Part shown: in pieces, positions 40,365 to 48,473 of the stretch
Layout of the letters: each line of letters begins with the position of its first letter
Numbering within the stretch: the stretch's first letter is position 1
Origin: Acidimicrobiales bacterium
GTDB lineage: Bacteria > Actinomycetota > Acidimicrobiia > Acidimicrobiales > SZUA-35
Reading direction: 5' to 3'
Length of the DNA: 64,000 nucleotides
Assembly: GCA_020630065.1 (NCBI GenBank)
Contig: JAHDCC010000004.1
Span: 35,219-99,218, forward strand
Notes under the pieces: model-generated
Databases searched by the model: none
What the model was told of the DNA's origin: nothing
What the model saw: only the letters and a program-made list of their open reading frames with translations
Position numbers and translations under genes: made by a program

Positions 40365-40832
40365 ATGGAGTCGACATCACCCCAAACCGGTCAAGTAAAC
40401 CCTTCCCAACCAAATCCCGCCCAAACCGACGCAGCTCAAGCCGATGCGACCCAAACCGACAGTGCCGATGTAGGCGCCGCCCAAACCGATAGTGCCCAAC
40501 CCGAAACCTCTGACCCGGTCAGCGGTGCGGTGCTAACTACTAGCGACGCTCAGGATCTCGACCCGACTCCGACCAGCGGTGAAGAACCTGCGCAGAGCCA
40601 ACCGGGTACCGCCCAACCCGAACAGGCAGCGCAAGCAGAGGAACAACAAACACAGTCTGATCAAGAACAGTCGCATCAAGAACAGTCGGGACACGATGAG
40701 ATAGACCCCGGCAGCTCAGAAGGCTCAGAATCAACCCCGGTCAACGATCTGCCCACCATCGAAGATCTCGCCAAACTCGGCACAGAACTCGACGAAATCG
40801 ACGCTCGACTCGCCGAGCTCGACAACAAATAG
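40365..40832 (+). CDS. Gln/Ala/Asp-rich low-complexity protein
   Basis: A 155-residue acidic, disordered protein with imperfect repeats of AQTDSAQ/AQADATQTDSAD and QSDQEQSHQEQSGHDE. Only the last 28 residues look structured (LPTIEDLAKLGTELDEIDARL), an amphipathic helix that could be an oligomerisation or binding segment. There is no signal peptide. It starts 176 nt beyond the tRNA-Lys gene. Function unknown. Confidence 0.55.
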   Translation: MESTSPQTGQVNPSQPNPAQTDAAQADATQTDSADVGAAQTDSAQPETSDPVSGAVLTTSDAQDLDPTPTSGEEPAQSQPGTAQPEQAAQAEEQQTQSDQEQSHQEQSGHDEIDPGSSEGSESTPVNDLPTIEDLAKLGTELDEIDARLAELDNK

Positions 40833-40864
40833 CTTCAAGGTCAGATAGCTACCACAAGCCCAAA

Positions 40865-41524
40865 CTAGATTTGGCTGGCGGCTTCGGCCGAAGTCGTTCC
40901 CAAACGTTGCCCGAAATAGCTGAGAATTTGCAGCTCGGTCGCCAAGTCGACCTTGCGAACCACCGCATGGTTACCCAAGTCCAGCATTTGAGTGGTGAAG
41001 TTCAGCAGCGACGTAACCCCGGCACGAACCAGACGTTCGGCGACCGTTAACGCATACTCGGCTGGGGTAGCGATTATCCCCAATTCAATGCTGTGAGCTT
41101 GAACCAGCTCTTCAAGGTCGTCCATCGACTGGACAGTCAAATCGCCGACCGGCTTTCCGACTTTTGCTTGGTCGGAGTCTAGAACGAGTCGAATCGGGAA
41201 ACCCCGTTCGCTGAACCCGAGATAGTTACATAACGCTCGGCCGATGTTACCGGCGCCGACAATGGCTACCGGCGATTCCTGATTGAGGCCTAACGCGTTG
41301 CTGATTTCATACACCAAATATGCAGTGTCATACCCGACCCCTCGCCGCCCAGTGATCGCTAAAGAAGCTAGATCGCGGCGCACGGTCGCCGGGTTTACTT
41401 GGGTAAGCGCAGCGAGCTGTTCAGACGACACCGTCGCCTCTTTGTCGGCTGCGAGATCTACTGCAGCGTGAAGATATCTCGGAAGTCGGCTTACGGTGGC
41501 GGTGGAAATGTCAATGTCGGACAT
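40865..41524 (-). CDS. rex: redox-sensing transcriptional repressor Rex
   Basis: A 219-residue NAD(H)-sensing repressor. The N-terminal winged helix spans VSRLPRYLHAAVDLA to NPATVRRDLASLAITGRRGVGYD, and the Rossmann domain begins VAIVGAGNIGRALCNYLGF. DNA binding is relieved when NADH rises. In many actinobacteria rex precedes hemACD; here hem genes begin 10 kb away. I looked for a TTGTGAA-type palindrome upstream of rex and hemA and saw none. Confidence 0.93.
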   Translation of the reverse strand: MSDIDISTATVSRLPRYLHAAVDLAADKEATVSSEQLAALTQVNPATVRRDLASLAITGRRGVGYDTAYLVYEISNALGLNQESPVAIVGAGNIGRALCNYLGFSERGFPIRLVLDSDQAKVGKPVGDLTVQSMDDLEELVQAHSIELGIIATPAEYALTVAERLVRAGVTSLLNFTTQMLDLGNHAVVRKVDLATELQILSYFGQRLGTTSAEAASQI

Positions 41525-41595
41525 ATGGCCTAGATCTTACAACTAATATGGCCCGGAAGGATTCCGGGCTTGGACCGCCGCATAGAATTCAAACG

Positions 41596-42207
41596 ATGGA
41601 TCAGATCAATTTACTGAGTTCGACGCTATTTCGTTTGAGGTCTATTGTCACCGGTATCCAAAAAGCGGTTGTTGTGTTGATGTATTTCGCCGGAATCGGA
41701 GCGGTAGCGGCAGCGGTTGGGTTACTTTTTCTTAGCGCTCCGTGGTGGCTCGCCGCTATTTTTTGTCTGATCTTCGTGTCCCCCGTGCTTTTGCTGTGGT
41801 GGTGGAAGAATCGGCTCGACCCGACAGCGGAACTGTTGGGATCCGCCCATAAGGCGTTAACTGAAGCAAATAGTGTTGATGATCTGGCGGCGTCCGTTGG
41901 GAAAGGCCGCGACTGGGTTACCTCCGAGCTTAGTCAACTTGCGTCGTCGTTGGCCAATGAAGACTCGGCTTCCGGTTCGTCACGTTTGGCTATGTTGTCG
42001 CCGAAAAGACTTATCTCGGCTGCGTTGCAGGTTCGTAGAGCGGCAGAAACAGTCAACGATTCGTTCATTGGGCAGACCACGTCGACGGTGGCGCTTCTGA
42101 ACATCGGGACGTTGACCGTTATCGGGATTCTTTCGATAGCGGCTATTTTTTCGGCTGCTGTTGGGATGCTGATCCTGGCGACCGGTGTTGTTTGGTTGCT
42201 GGTTTAA
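41596..42207 (+). CDS. two-region membrane protein of unknown function
   Basis: A 203-residue protein from the ATG at 41596 (MDQINLLSSTLFRLRSI). Two adjacent helices (AVVVLMYFAGIGAVAAAVGLL and LAAIFCLIFVSPVLLLWWW) are followed by a soluble helical stretch and a final helix pair (LNIGTLTVIGILSIAAIF...). Not recognised. Its end overlaps the convergent gene at 42204 by 4 nt. Confidence 0.6.
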   Translation: MDQINLLSSTLFRLRSIVTGIQKAVVVLMYFAGIGAVAAAVGLLFLSAPWWLAAIFCLIFVSPVLLLWWWKNRLDPTAELLGSAHKALTEANSVDDLAASVGKGRDWVTSELSQLASSLANEDSASGSSRLAMLSPKRLISAALQVRRAAETVNDSFIGQTTSTVALLNIGTLTVIGILSIAAIFSAAVGMLILATGVVWLLV

Positions 42208-42569
42208 GCTGCTGCTTCAGCGGCTTGACGGGCGAGCCGAGCCTGTTTGAACGACTGCACAGCTAAAAATATGAAACCGCCGCACAACACTACGGTCACT
42301 AGTTGAGAGAATAATGCCCAGCCCGTAGATGAGCGGCCGATGAGCGATCCGAGGCTGCCCAGAATTGCGAGAAGAGCCAACATGGCGGCTCCGTGCATCA
42401 TGTGATGGTTGAGGTCTGGTTTTAACGCTCCGACAACACCTAACGCAACAAACAACGCTCCGATGAACGACGGAATATACGACGTGACACTGTCCGAACT
42501 TGAGGCGATTGACACAATCACACCCAACGCAACCAAAACAAGGCCCAAAACAACCGATTTAACTGCCAT
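42204..42569 (-). CDS. four-helix membrane protein of unknown function
   Basis: A 121-residue protein with four hydrophobic segments (SVVLGLVLVALGVIVSIA, IPSFIGALFVALGVVGAL, GAAMLALLAILGSLGSLI, LFSQLVTVVLCGGFIFLAV) and a short Ala/Gln/Arg tail. The ATG at 42569 is preferred over TTG 42590, with GGGAGAA upstream. The pattern is like small DUF-type membrane proteins with an LNHHMMHGAAM loop; no function assigned. Confidence 0.62.
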   Translation of the reverse strand: MAVKSVVLGLVLVALGVIVSIASSSDSVTSYIPSFIGALFVALGVVGALKPDLNHHMMHGAAMLALLAILGSLGSLIGRSSTGWALFSQLVTVVLCGGFIFLAVQSFKQARLARQAAEAAA

Positions 42570-42751
42570 AACGAAGTTCTCCCATTTCAAGGCCGCAGAA
42601 GGGCCTTTTTGACGCTCTCCCTTTCGGGAAGATCACTGCTGAGTCTATCCGCTGTTCCGGTTAACACTTCATAGTTCGACTCAAGCTGCCGATGGATAGG
42701 TAATCAAACAGTAATGGCCGACTAGGCCGAACGGTCAGGGGAGATCTGAAC

Positions 42752-43498
42752 GTGCCAACCAACGCGCACCAACATGGCATCGGTGTATCAAAAACCGAGG
42801 AGCTAGTTGAGGTTCTCAACGCCTCAAAGAGGGCCCGTTTACTAGCGGTCGCCTGGTTTGGTGTTGTCTTGGTGCTCCTAACCACTTTTTCTTTCCCCGC
42901 TTCGGCCGACACTGTCGCCGACGAACGACAGTTCGTTCAGCTCATCAACGAACTGAGAGCTTCGAAAGGGTTGCAGCCACTCCTCGTCGACAACGAACTC
43001 AAAATGGGTTCGCGTGCATGGTCCCAAGAGATGGCTAACAAAGACACGCTGGAACACGCCAACGACCTTTCTTCTGGGATAACTTCGAATTGGAGTGTCC
43101 TTGGCGAAAACGTGGGTGTCACCAGCGGCAGTGACGTTCGAGTACTGTTCGACAAGTTCGTTGCCAGCCCCGACCATCTACGAAACCTCGTAGATCCTGA
43201 ATTCTCACATGTCGGTGTCGGTGTCGTCTATGACGCCCAAGGCAAACTTTGGACAACACATCGATTCATGGCAGTTTCGGGTTCTAGTCCGCCTCCGGCC
43301 ACAGCGCCACCGGCCCCCGCCCCGACAGCGGCCCCCGCTCCCGCCCCAACGCCGACCACTCAGCCGCCGGTTGAAACCATTCCACCCTCTACCACGGCGC
43401 CTCCGGTGACAAGCCCGCCAACGACGACGGTGCCTGAGCCGTCATCAATCGACGAACAGCTACTCGCCGACGTGTTTCGGGAACTCGCAACTGCCTAA
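42752..43498 (+). CDS. secreted CAP/SCP-domain protein
   Basis: A 248-residue protein: an N-terminal signal anchor (about 30-50), a CAP (SCP/PR1-like) domain from ERQFVQLINELRASKGLQPL to KLWTTHRFMAV with the conserved SRAWSQEMANKDTLEHAND and NWSVLGENVG motifs, then a long Pro/Thr/Ala-rich tail that probably crosses the wall. The CAP His (LEHAN) and Glu (GEN) are present. GTG start with GGGGAG upstream. The role of bacterial CAP proteins is mostly unknown. Confidence 0.87.
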   Translation: MPTNAHQHGIGVSKTEELVEVLNASKRARLLAVAWFGVVLVLLTTFSFPASADTVADERQFVQLINELRASKGLQPLLVDNELKMGSRAWSQEMANKDTLEHANDLSSGITSNWSVLGENVGVTSGSDVRVLFDKFVASPDHLRNLVDPEFSHVGVGVVYDAQGKLWTTHRFMAVSGSSPPPATAPPAPAPTAAPAPAPTPTTQPPVETIPPSTTAPPVTSPPTTTVPEPSSIDEQLLADVFRELATA

Positions 43499-43572
43499 TT
43501 CAATCAATGAGTTGAGCGTCGAAGCGGACTATTTAATGATCGGTGCTGTGCGAAGTGCGCTACTGTCAAAGC

Positions 43573-44400
43573 ATGTCAACCCTTTTGGTCACCGATCTTG
43601 ATGGAACACTTTGGGACGACAGTGAGATCTGTCACCCAAAGACGCTTGCGGCGGTCGCCGAGCTGGAACGTAAAGGTGTTCCACTGTTGGCCGCTACTGG
43701 GCGTCGACATCGGGGAGCCAAAATCGGTTTCGAACAGAACCAGCTTAAACTTCCGGCCATCCTTGTAAACGGTGCGTCCGGGTTTGATTTCAGGTCCGGG
43801 ACGTCGTTGTTTGACGAAAAGTTCGAACTGGCCGTTATCGCCGAGATCGTGGTCAGGCTTCGCGACGCCGGTCTGTCACCTGCGTTGTTTACGTCGCCTG
43901 ATCAGGTAGTTATCGGCCAGAACCCAACAGTGGGTTCGAAGTACGTTTCGAGCGTCACCGAAGGTTTGGTGAATTCGAACGATCTGTTGGGGTTTGTCCG
44001 TGACGAAGAAGTTTCGGTGCTCGGTTTTGTGCTTATGTCGATGACTAAAGCACAGCTCGATCGGACTCGAACCGTTTTGGCTGAACTCGATTTCGATGCG
44101 TACAGCTACCACCGTGACCAGTATTTCGATGGCTGGATGGTGATGGGTCAAGCACCCGGTGTGAGTAAATGGTCGGGTATACGTCGCTATGTGGACGATG
44201 TGCTCGGCGGTGTTGATCGCATCGTGGTCGTGGGGGACAGCACCAACGATGTTCCCATGTTTGCAGCTGCTGACCTTTCAGTTTGGGTTGATGGCGGAAC
44301 CGGCGATCCGGCGTTAGCCGAACTAGCAGATTTGAAGATCGACGGTCCACAAGATGGTGGCTGGGCCGCAATGGTAGAGCTTGTAACAGAAACTGCGTAG
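43573..44400 (+). CDS. HAD-superfamily phosphatase, Cof type
   Basis: A 275-residue haloacid-dehalogenase phosphatase. The nucleophile motif is VTDLDGTLWDD, motif II Thr is in LLAATGRRHRG, Lys lies in SKWSGIRRYV and motif IV is VVVGDSTNDVPMF. A C2-type cap domain lies between about residues 80 and 180. Substrate unknown (sugar phosphates or phosphorylated cofactors are usual). The ATG at 43573 is chosen. Confidence 0.87.
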   Translation: MSTLLVTDLDGTLWDDSEICHPKTLAAVAELERKGVPLLAATGRRHRGAKIGFEQNQLKLPAILVNGASGFDFRSGTSLFDEKFELAVIAEIVVRLRDAGLSPALFTSPDQVVIGQNPTVGSKYVSSVTEGLVNSNDLLGFVRDEEVSVLGFVLMSMTKAQLDRTRTVLAELDFDAYSYHRDQYFDGWMVMGQAPGVSKWSGIRRYVDDVLGGVDRIVVVGDSTNDVPMFAAADLSVWVDGGTGDPALAELADLKIDGPQDGGWAAMVELVTETA

Positions 44401-44461
44401 GGTCCCCACTTCACGTCGACTCGTTCAACACTCGACCCGAAATTCCAGTAGCCTCAAATCG

Positions 44462-45256
44462 ATGACACAAACAGAAACAAAGCTGCAGCTCATAGGCGGC
44501 GGCAAAATGGGTCAGGCCCTTCTTCACGGGTTGCTGCGAACCGGCTGGGCCGACGCGCATCATCTTGTGATCGTTGAAGTGAACGCCGATCAACGCTCAG
44601 TGTTGGCAGAAGCGTTCCCTGGGGTGACTATCACCGAGACGTTTCACGTCGGGGTTGACACCGTTGTTGCAGTCAAACCGCATATCGTGGCGTCGGTTTG
44701 TGAACAACTCGTCGACCCGTCACGAATCGTTTCGATCGCGGCCGGAATAAAAATCGAAACGATTCAACAGATCGTCGGAGACAACGTCGCCGTTATGCGG
44801 GTAATGCCCAACACGCCTGCCCTGGTCGGCGAAGGCGTGTCGGCGGTGGCTGGCAGCTCCTCGGCGACCGAACAAGACATTGCGTGGGCGTCACAGGTGA
44901 TGAGTTCGGTCGGCCCGGTCGTAACGGTGGACGAGTCACAGCTCGACGCGGTGACCGGCCTGTCGGGTTCCGGACCGGCATACGTTTTTGCGATGGCTGA
45001 GGCGTTAGTCGAGGCGGGAATCGCCGCAGGGTTAGCGCCTGATATTGCTGAAACGTTGGCGTTTCAGACACTGTACGGTTCAGCCCGCCTGCTTCACGAA
45101 TCAGAGTTGGGTCCGGCCGCGCTTCGTGAACAGGTCACAACCCCGGGCGGTACTACCGCAGCCGGGTTGGCTGTTCTCACCGAACAGCTCCCACAGATAA
45201 TGGTCGACACGATCGCGGCGGCGACGGCGCGATCAATCGAGTTAGGTAACCAGTGA
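44462..45256 (+). CDS. proC: pyrroline-5-carboxylate reductase
   Basis: A 264-residue NAD(P)H-dependent enzyme making L-proline from pyrroline-5-carboxylate. Seen are the Rossmann motif LIGGGKMGQALLHGL, VMRVMPNTPALVGEGVSA, and the C-terminal signature TGLSGSGPAYVF...REQVTTPGGTTAAGLAVL. Its stop overlaps the next start by 4 nt, coupling it to the SAM-adenosyltransferase gene. Confidence 0.95.
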   Translation: MTQTETKLQLIGGGKMGQALLHGLLRTGWADAHHLVIVEVNADQRSVLAEAFPGVTITETFHVGVDTVVAVKPHIVASVCEQLVDPSRIVSIAAGIKIETIQQIVGDNVAVMRVMPNTPALVGEGVSAVAGSSSATEQDIAWASQVMSSVGPVVTVDESQLDAVTGLSGSGPAYVFAMAEALVEAGIAAGLAPDIAETLAFQTLYGSARLLHESELGPAALREQVTTPGGTTAAGLAVLTEQLPQIMVDTIAAATARSIELGNQ

Positions 45257-46134
45257 GCCCAGCATTTTCCACTATTTCGTTCCTGTCCGACTATGGCACC
45301 GATGACGAGTTCGTCGGGGTAGTCAAATCGGTTGTTCGTTCGATCGCTCCAGAAGTTACCGTGCTCGACATCACTCACGGGGTTACGGCCTGTGATGTGA
45401 GGGCCGGCGGTTTGGCGTTGGCGCGGGCGTCGGAATATATGGTTCCGTCGGTTGTGTTGGCCGTCGTCGACCCCGGTGTTGGCACAAATCGGCGCGGCGT
45501 AGCGATCGAAGTCGCAGACGGCGCAGCTTTTCTTGTCGGACCTGACAACGGTCTGTTAGCTCCAGCGGTCGGCATGGTTGGCGGCGCGACCGGTGCCGTG
45601 GTTCTCGACAACCCTGAGTATCAGCTGCCACAGGTCGGAGCCACCTTCGACGGTCGGGACATATTCGCACCCGCCGCAGCGCACCTCTGCCAGGGCGTCC
45701 CGTTAGACGAGTTAGGTACCAGAATCGAACCCTCGCAGCTGCTTCCCGGTGTTTTGCCGGTGGCGGAGAAACAAGACGACGGGTCGATGACGGCCGAAGT
45801 TCTCTGGATCGACCGGTTCGGTAACTGCCAGATCAATATTGACCCCACCGATATCGATGGGTGGGCTGAGAATGTTCGTATCAGCGGCCAGTCGATCGAA
45901 ACCCGCAACGCTACTCAAGTGAAGACGTTTGCCGAGATCACAACCGGGTCGGTGGGGTTATTGGCCGACTCGTATGGTTTGTTGATGCTAGCCATCGACC
46001 GGGGTTCGGCGGCGACCGAGTTAGGCTTACAAGAAGGCGATCGGCTAGTTTTGGCGTCGGCGGATAGCGTGCCGAACGTTTCGACTCCGGTTTCGCTTTC
46101 GACTAAACCAACAGCAGACAAGGGTTCCCTATGA
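45253..46134 (+). CDS. SAM hydroxide adenosyltransferase (DUF62 family)
   Basis: A 293-residue enzyme of the family including S-adenosyl-L-methionine hydrolase (adenosine-forming) and fluorinases. It begins with TISFLSDYGTDDEFVGVVK; other blocks are VLDITHGVTACDVR, VVDPGVGTNRRGVAIE, VGPDNGLLAPA and the C-terminal beta domain WIDRFGNCQINI. It would hydrolyse SAM to adenosine and methionine. Start is GTG overlapping proC. Its stop overlaps a 29-codon membrane peptide. Confidence 0.9.
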   Translation: MSPAFSTISFLSDYGTDDEFVGVVKSVVRSIAPEVTVLDITHGVTACDVRAGGLALARASEYMVPSVVLAVVDPGVGTNRRGVAIEVADGAAFLVGPDNGLLAPAVGMVGGATGAVVLDNPEYQLPQVGATFDGRDIFAPAAAHLCQGVPLDELGTRIEPSQLLPGVLPVAEKQDDGSMTAEVLWIDRFGNCQINIDPTDIDGWAENVRISGQSIETRNATQVKTFAEITTGSVGLLADSYGLLMLAIDRGSAATELGLQEGDRLVLASADSVPNVSTPVSLSTKPTADKGSL

Positions 46135-46220
46135 GGCCATCGATTGTTTTAACATTGGCGTTGCTAGTTTTGGCCATTCTGGGCGCCGGGGCGTACCAGC
46201 TGTTTTTCTTGGCCCGCTAA
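46131..46220 (+). CDS. 29-residue hydrophobic peptide coupled to the SAM enzyme
   Basis: The SAM enzyme stop overlaps an ATG (ATGA) that opens a 29-codon frame reading MRPSIVLTLALLVLAILGAG followed by AYQLFFLAR. It is one transmembrane helix with positive ends. The 4-nt overlap, typical of coupled genes, is the main evidence; the gene ends 3 nt before the convergent mshA stop. No family is known to me. Confidence 0.48.
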   Translation: MRPSIVLTLALLVLAILGAGAYQLFFLAR

Positions 46221-46223
46221 GGC

Positions 46224-47432
46224 CTATTCACAAGGCGCTAGACGCCGGTCGGCCAACGTCGACGCGATAGCCACCAGTTTCTTAGCTGATTCACACCACG
46301 TGTAGTTCAACGCATGTTTAGCAGCGTTGTTTGAAAGTTCGGTCGCTAGTGCCGGGTCGAAAAGAATCCGGTCGATCGCTTCTGCATACTCTTGCGGGTC
46401 GCGGCCATCGATTAAGTAGCCGGTTTGCCCCTCATCGACCAGTGTTAGGAGTCCACCGACGGCCGACGCGACGCATGGGGTTCCGCATGCGGCGGCTTCT
46501 AAAGCGACCAGGCCGAACGACTCTGACTTGCTCGGTACGAGCACAACGTCAGCTGCCCGATAGTAGGTGCTCAACAGGTGGTGCGGTTGGGGCGGATGGA
46601 ACTCGACGCGGTCTTCGAGGTCAAGGTTGGCGATGAGTTGTTTAATGTGAGCCAGCTCGCTCGCTCCTTGTGTGCCTGACGCTCCTCCGACAATCCACAG
46701 TCGAGCTTCAGGATGTTTTGAAGCGGCAAGGGCTTTAACCGCTACGTCGACGCCTTTAAGTGGCTGAATGCGCCCCACGAAAAGCAGGAGCGGTCGATCG
46801 TCGGTGTTTAACGCCCAACGGGCCCCAGATTTTGGGCCGGGTGAGAAAAACGCGTGGTCGACTCCAGGTGGGATAACTTCGATCCTGGCCGGGTCGGCAT
46901 CGTAGAAGTTAACTAATTGTTCGGATTCGGCGTCGCAGTTTGACATCACCACGTCGGAGCAGCCCATGACGTCTGATTCGGCCCGAGCCCGGCTTTCTGG
47001 TTCGTAGTCGCCGGATTCGGCTTTGACTCGTGCCAGCGTGTGGAAGGTAGAGATCAGGGGCAGGTCGAACTCTCGTTTAAGAGCGTTCCCGGCGACACCC
47101 GACAGCCAATAGTTGGCGTGAATGGCCTCCGGTTCGAACGTGCGGAAATCTTCTGCTACGCCTCGGGCGAACTCGTCGACATGTTGCGGGAGCTGATCCT
47201 TCGGCACATCACATGGGCCAGCTTGAATATGAACGATCTCAAAGCCCGGTTCTACTTCGACGAAACGGGGTAACTGTTTGTTCCACGCCCGTACGTAAAC
47301 CCGGCAGTGAACGCCCGTTTGGGCCAACGCGGTAGCGAATTCGCGTACGTAAACGTTCATGCCGCCTCCGTCACCTACCCCAGCTTGGGCGAGGGGTGAC
47401 GTGTGGAGTGAGAGCACAGCGAGCCGTTTCAC
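46224..47432 (-). CDS. mshA: D-inositol-3-phosphate glycosyltransferase
   Basis: A 402-residue GT4 glycosyltransferase that joins GlcNAc from UDP-GlcNAc to inositol 3-phosphate, the first step of mycothiol synthesis. Family motifs: SPLAQAGVGDGGGMNVYVRE, HANYWLSG, STFHTLARVK, NCDAE, LFVGRIQPLKGVD, and ESFGLVALEAAACGTPCVAS. GTG start. Mycothiol is confined to actinobacteria, so it supports the phylum assignment. Confidence 0.94.
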   Translation of the reverse strand: MKRLAVLSLHTSPLAQAGVGDGGGMNVYVREFATALAQTGVHCRVYVRAWNKQLPRFVEVEPGFEIVHIQAGPCDVPKDQLPQHVDEFARGVAEDFRTFEPEAIHANYWLSGVAGNALKREFDLPLISTFHTLARVKAESGDYEPESRARAESDVMGCSDVVMSNCDAESEQLVNFYDADPARIEVIPPGVDHAFFSPGPKSGARWALNTDDRPLLLFVGRIQPLKGVDVAVKALAASKHPEARLWIVGGASGTQGASELAHIKQLIANLDLEDRVEFHPPQPHHLLSTYYRAADVVLVPSKSESFGLVALEAAACGTPCVASAVGGLLTLVDEGQTGYLIDGRDPQEYAEAIDRILFDPALATELSNNAAKHALNYTWCESAKKLVAIASTLADRRLAPCE

Positions 47433-47463
47433 TCTTGCATTCCTAACGAACCATTCACTGCTC

Positions 47464-47997
47464 CTATTCTAGGAGCGTGTCGACGGATGCCTCTCCCTCA
47501 CGGTAGCGGCGAACGATTTCTGTTTGGATCGCGTCTATTCGTTCGTGAAGTTGGCGACGTTGGGTCGACAACTCGTGTTCGAAATTTTGGAGCTGTTCGA
47601 TGAGTTCACCAAGGGCTGCATCATCAAGATTTCCCACGTCGGAGAGCTGCTGAGGGGAAACTATCTGGTCTAGTTCAGAACTCAGCTTTAGCGCCGACTC
47701 GGTCGGGCCGTCGATTTCTGGGGCTCGCCCTCCAGCTCGGGGCTTGTTTTGCCCGTCGCTCAAAATTGCCGGAATTTCGAACAGAACCTCGTTGAGATGG
47801 GCCGTTTCGGTGCCGCCGTTACGTCGCTGGACTTCGTGACCGATAATGTCTAGCCGTCCTTGGGTGAGGCGGCGCACAAACGAAATGTCTGTTTCGGCTG
47901 AGGAACAATCAGCCCGTTCAGCTCGAAGTTGGGGGAGAGCTATTTCGGTGAGGGTTGTGAGGGCGGTTTGGGTTAGGCGGTCGATTTCGGTATGCAC
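47464..47997 (-). CDS. RsiG-like c-di-GMP-binding anti-sigma factor
   Basis: A 177-residue helical protein. It carries the c-di-GMP motif E-x3-S-x2-R-x3-Q-x3-D of RsiG at Glu35, Ser39, Arg42, Gln46, Asp50, and a second motif at Glu140, Ser144, Arg147, His151, Asp155 where His replaces Gln. In Streptomyces RsiG holds the sigma factor WhiG when loaded with c-di-GMP. No WhiG is in this window. GTG start at 47997, upstream of mshA on the same strand. Confidence 0.8.
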   Translation of the reverse strand: MHTEIDRLTQTALTTLTEIALPQLRAERADCSSAETDISFVRRLTQGRLDIIGHEVQRRNGGTETAHLNEVLFEIPAILSDGQNKPRAGGRAPEIDGPTESALKLSSELDQIVSPQQLSDVGNLDDAALGELIEQLQNFEHELSTQRRQLHERIDAIQTEIVRRYREGEASVDTLLE

Positions 47998-48055
47998 CTC
48001 GCCAGACTAGTACTTGCTGCCGGGCAATAGGTTGGATACCTGCCCCCAAATTCGT

Positions 48056-48415
48056 CTACTCAGGCGGGTTTTCACTGTTCACAATGTTGACGCAGTCGTC
48101 GAGTTCTTTTTGTTGTGTTTCCGATAGTGACTCATGTGCTGCTGCTAGTTCAGACATCGTTTCAATCGGTTCTGAAAGCGCTCCTGCTTCTTTGAGAACG
48201 TTCGTGTAACAGTTTGCGAGCGTCTCCGGTGCGTCGACGTCCATCCACAGCTGTTTAACGGTTTCGACCGTCTGCGGGTTGTAGGCCAGCTCGTCTGGTT
48301 GTTGAGCTGCGTCGTTGACCGAGCACGAGACGACGGCGACCCCGCAGCAGACCCCGACGATACCTCTGCTGAGGTATCGCCTGAACCTGTTTGGATGCGT
48401 GGAAAAGCGGTGCAT
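48056..48415 (-). CDS. small hypothetical lipoprotein
   Basis: A 119-residue protein with a basic leader, hydrophobic core and lipobox AVVSC (Cys31). The mature chain is acidic and helical (ELAAAHESLSETQQKELDDC), with two Cys in the second half (ANCYTN, DDCVNI). Not recognised. It stands alone between rsiG and the CdsA-like gene, on the same strand. Confidence 0.6.
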   Translation of the reverse strand: MHRFSTHPNRFRRYLSRGIVGVCCGVAVVSCSVNDAAQQPDELAYNPQTVETVKQLWMDVDAPETLANCYTNVLKEAGALSEPIETMSELAAAHESLSETQQKELDDCVNIVNSENPPE

Positions 48416-48473
48416 GTCAACCGGGTCGGCTGAAACGACTACGAATTAAGCTTCCGGTGAAACTTGCAGCCCG

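Noticed and set aside
42591..42612. AAGGCC/GGCCTT hairpin followed by T residues on the plus strand
   Set aside because: It lies almost 400 nt past the nearest plus-strand gene end and upstream of divergent starts; too short (6 bp) to call a terminator.
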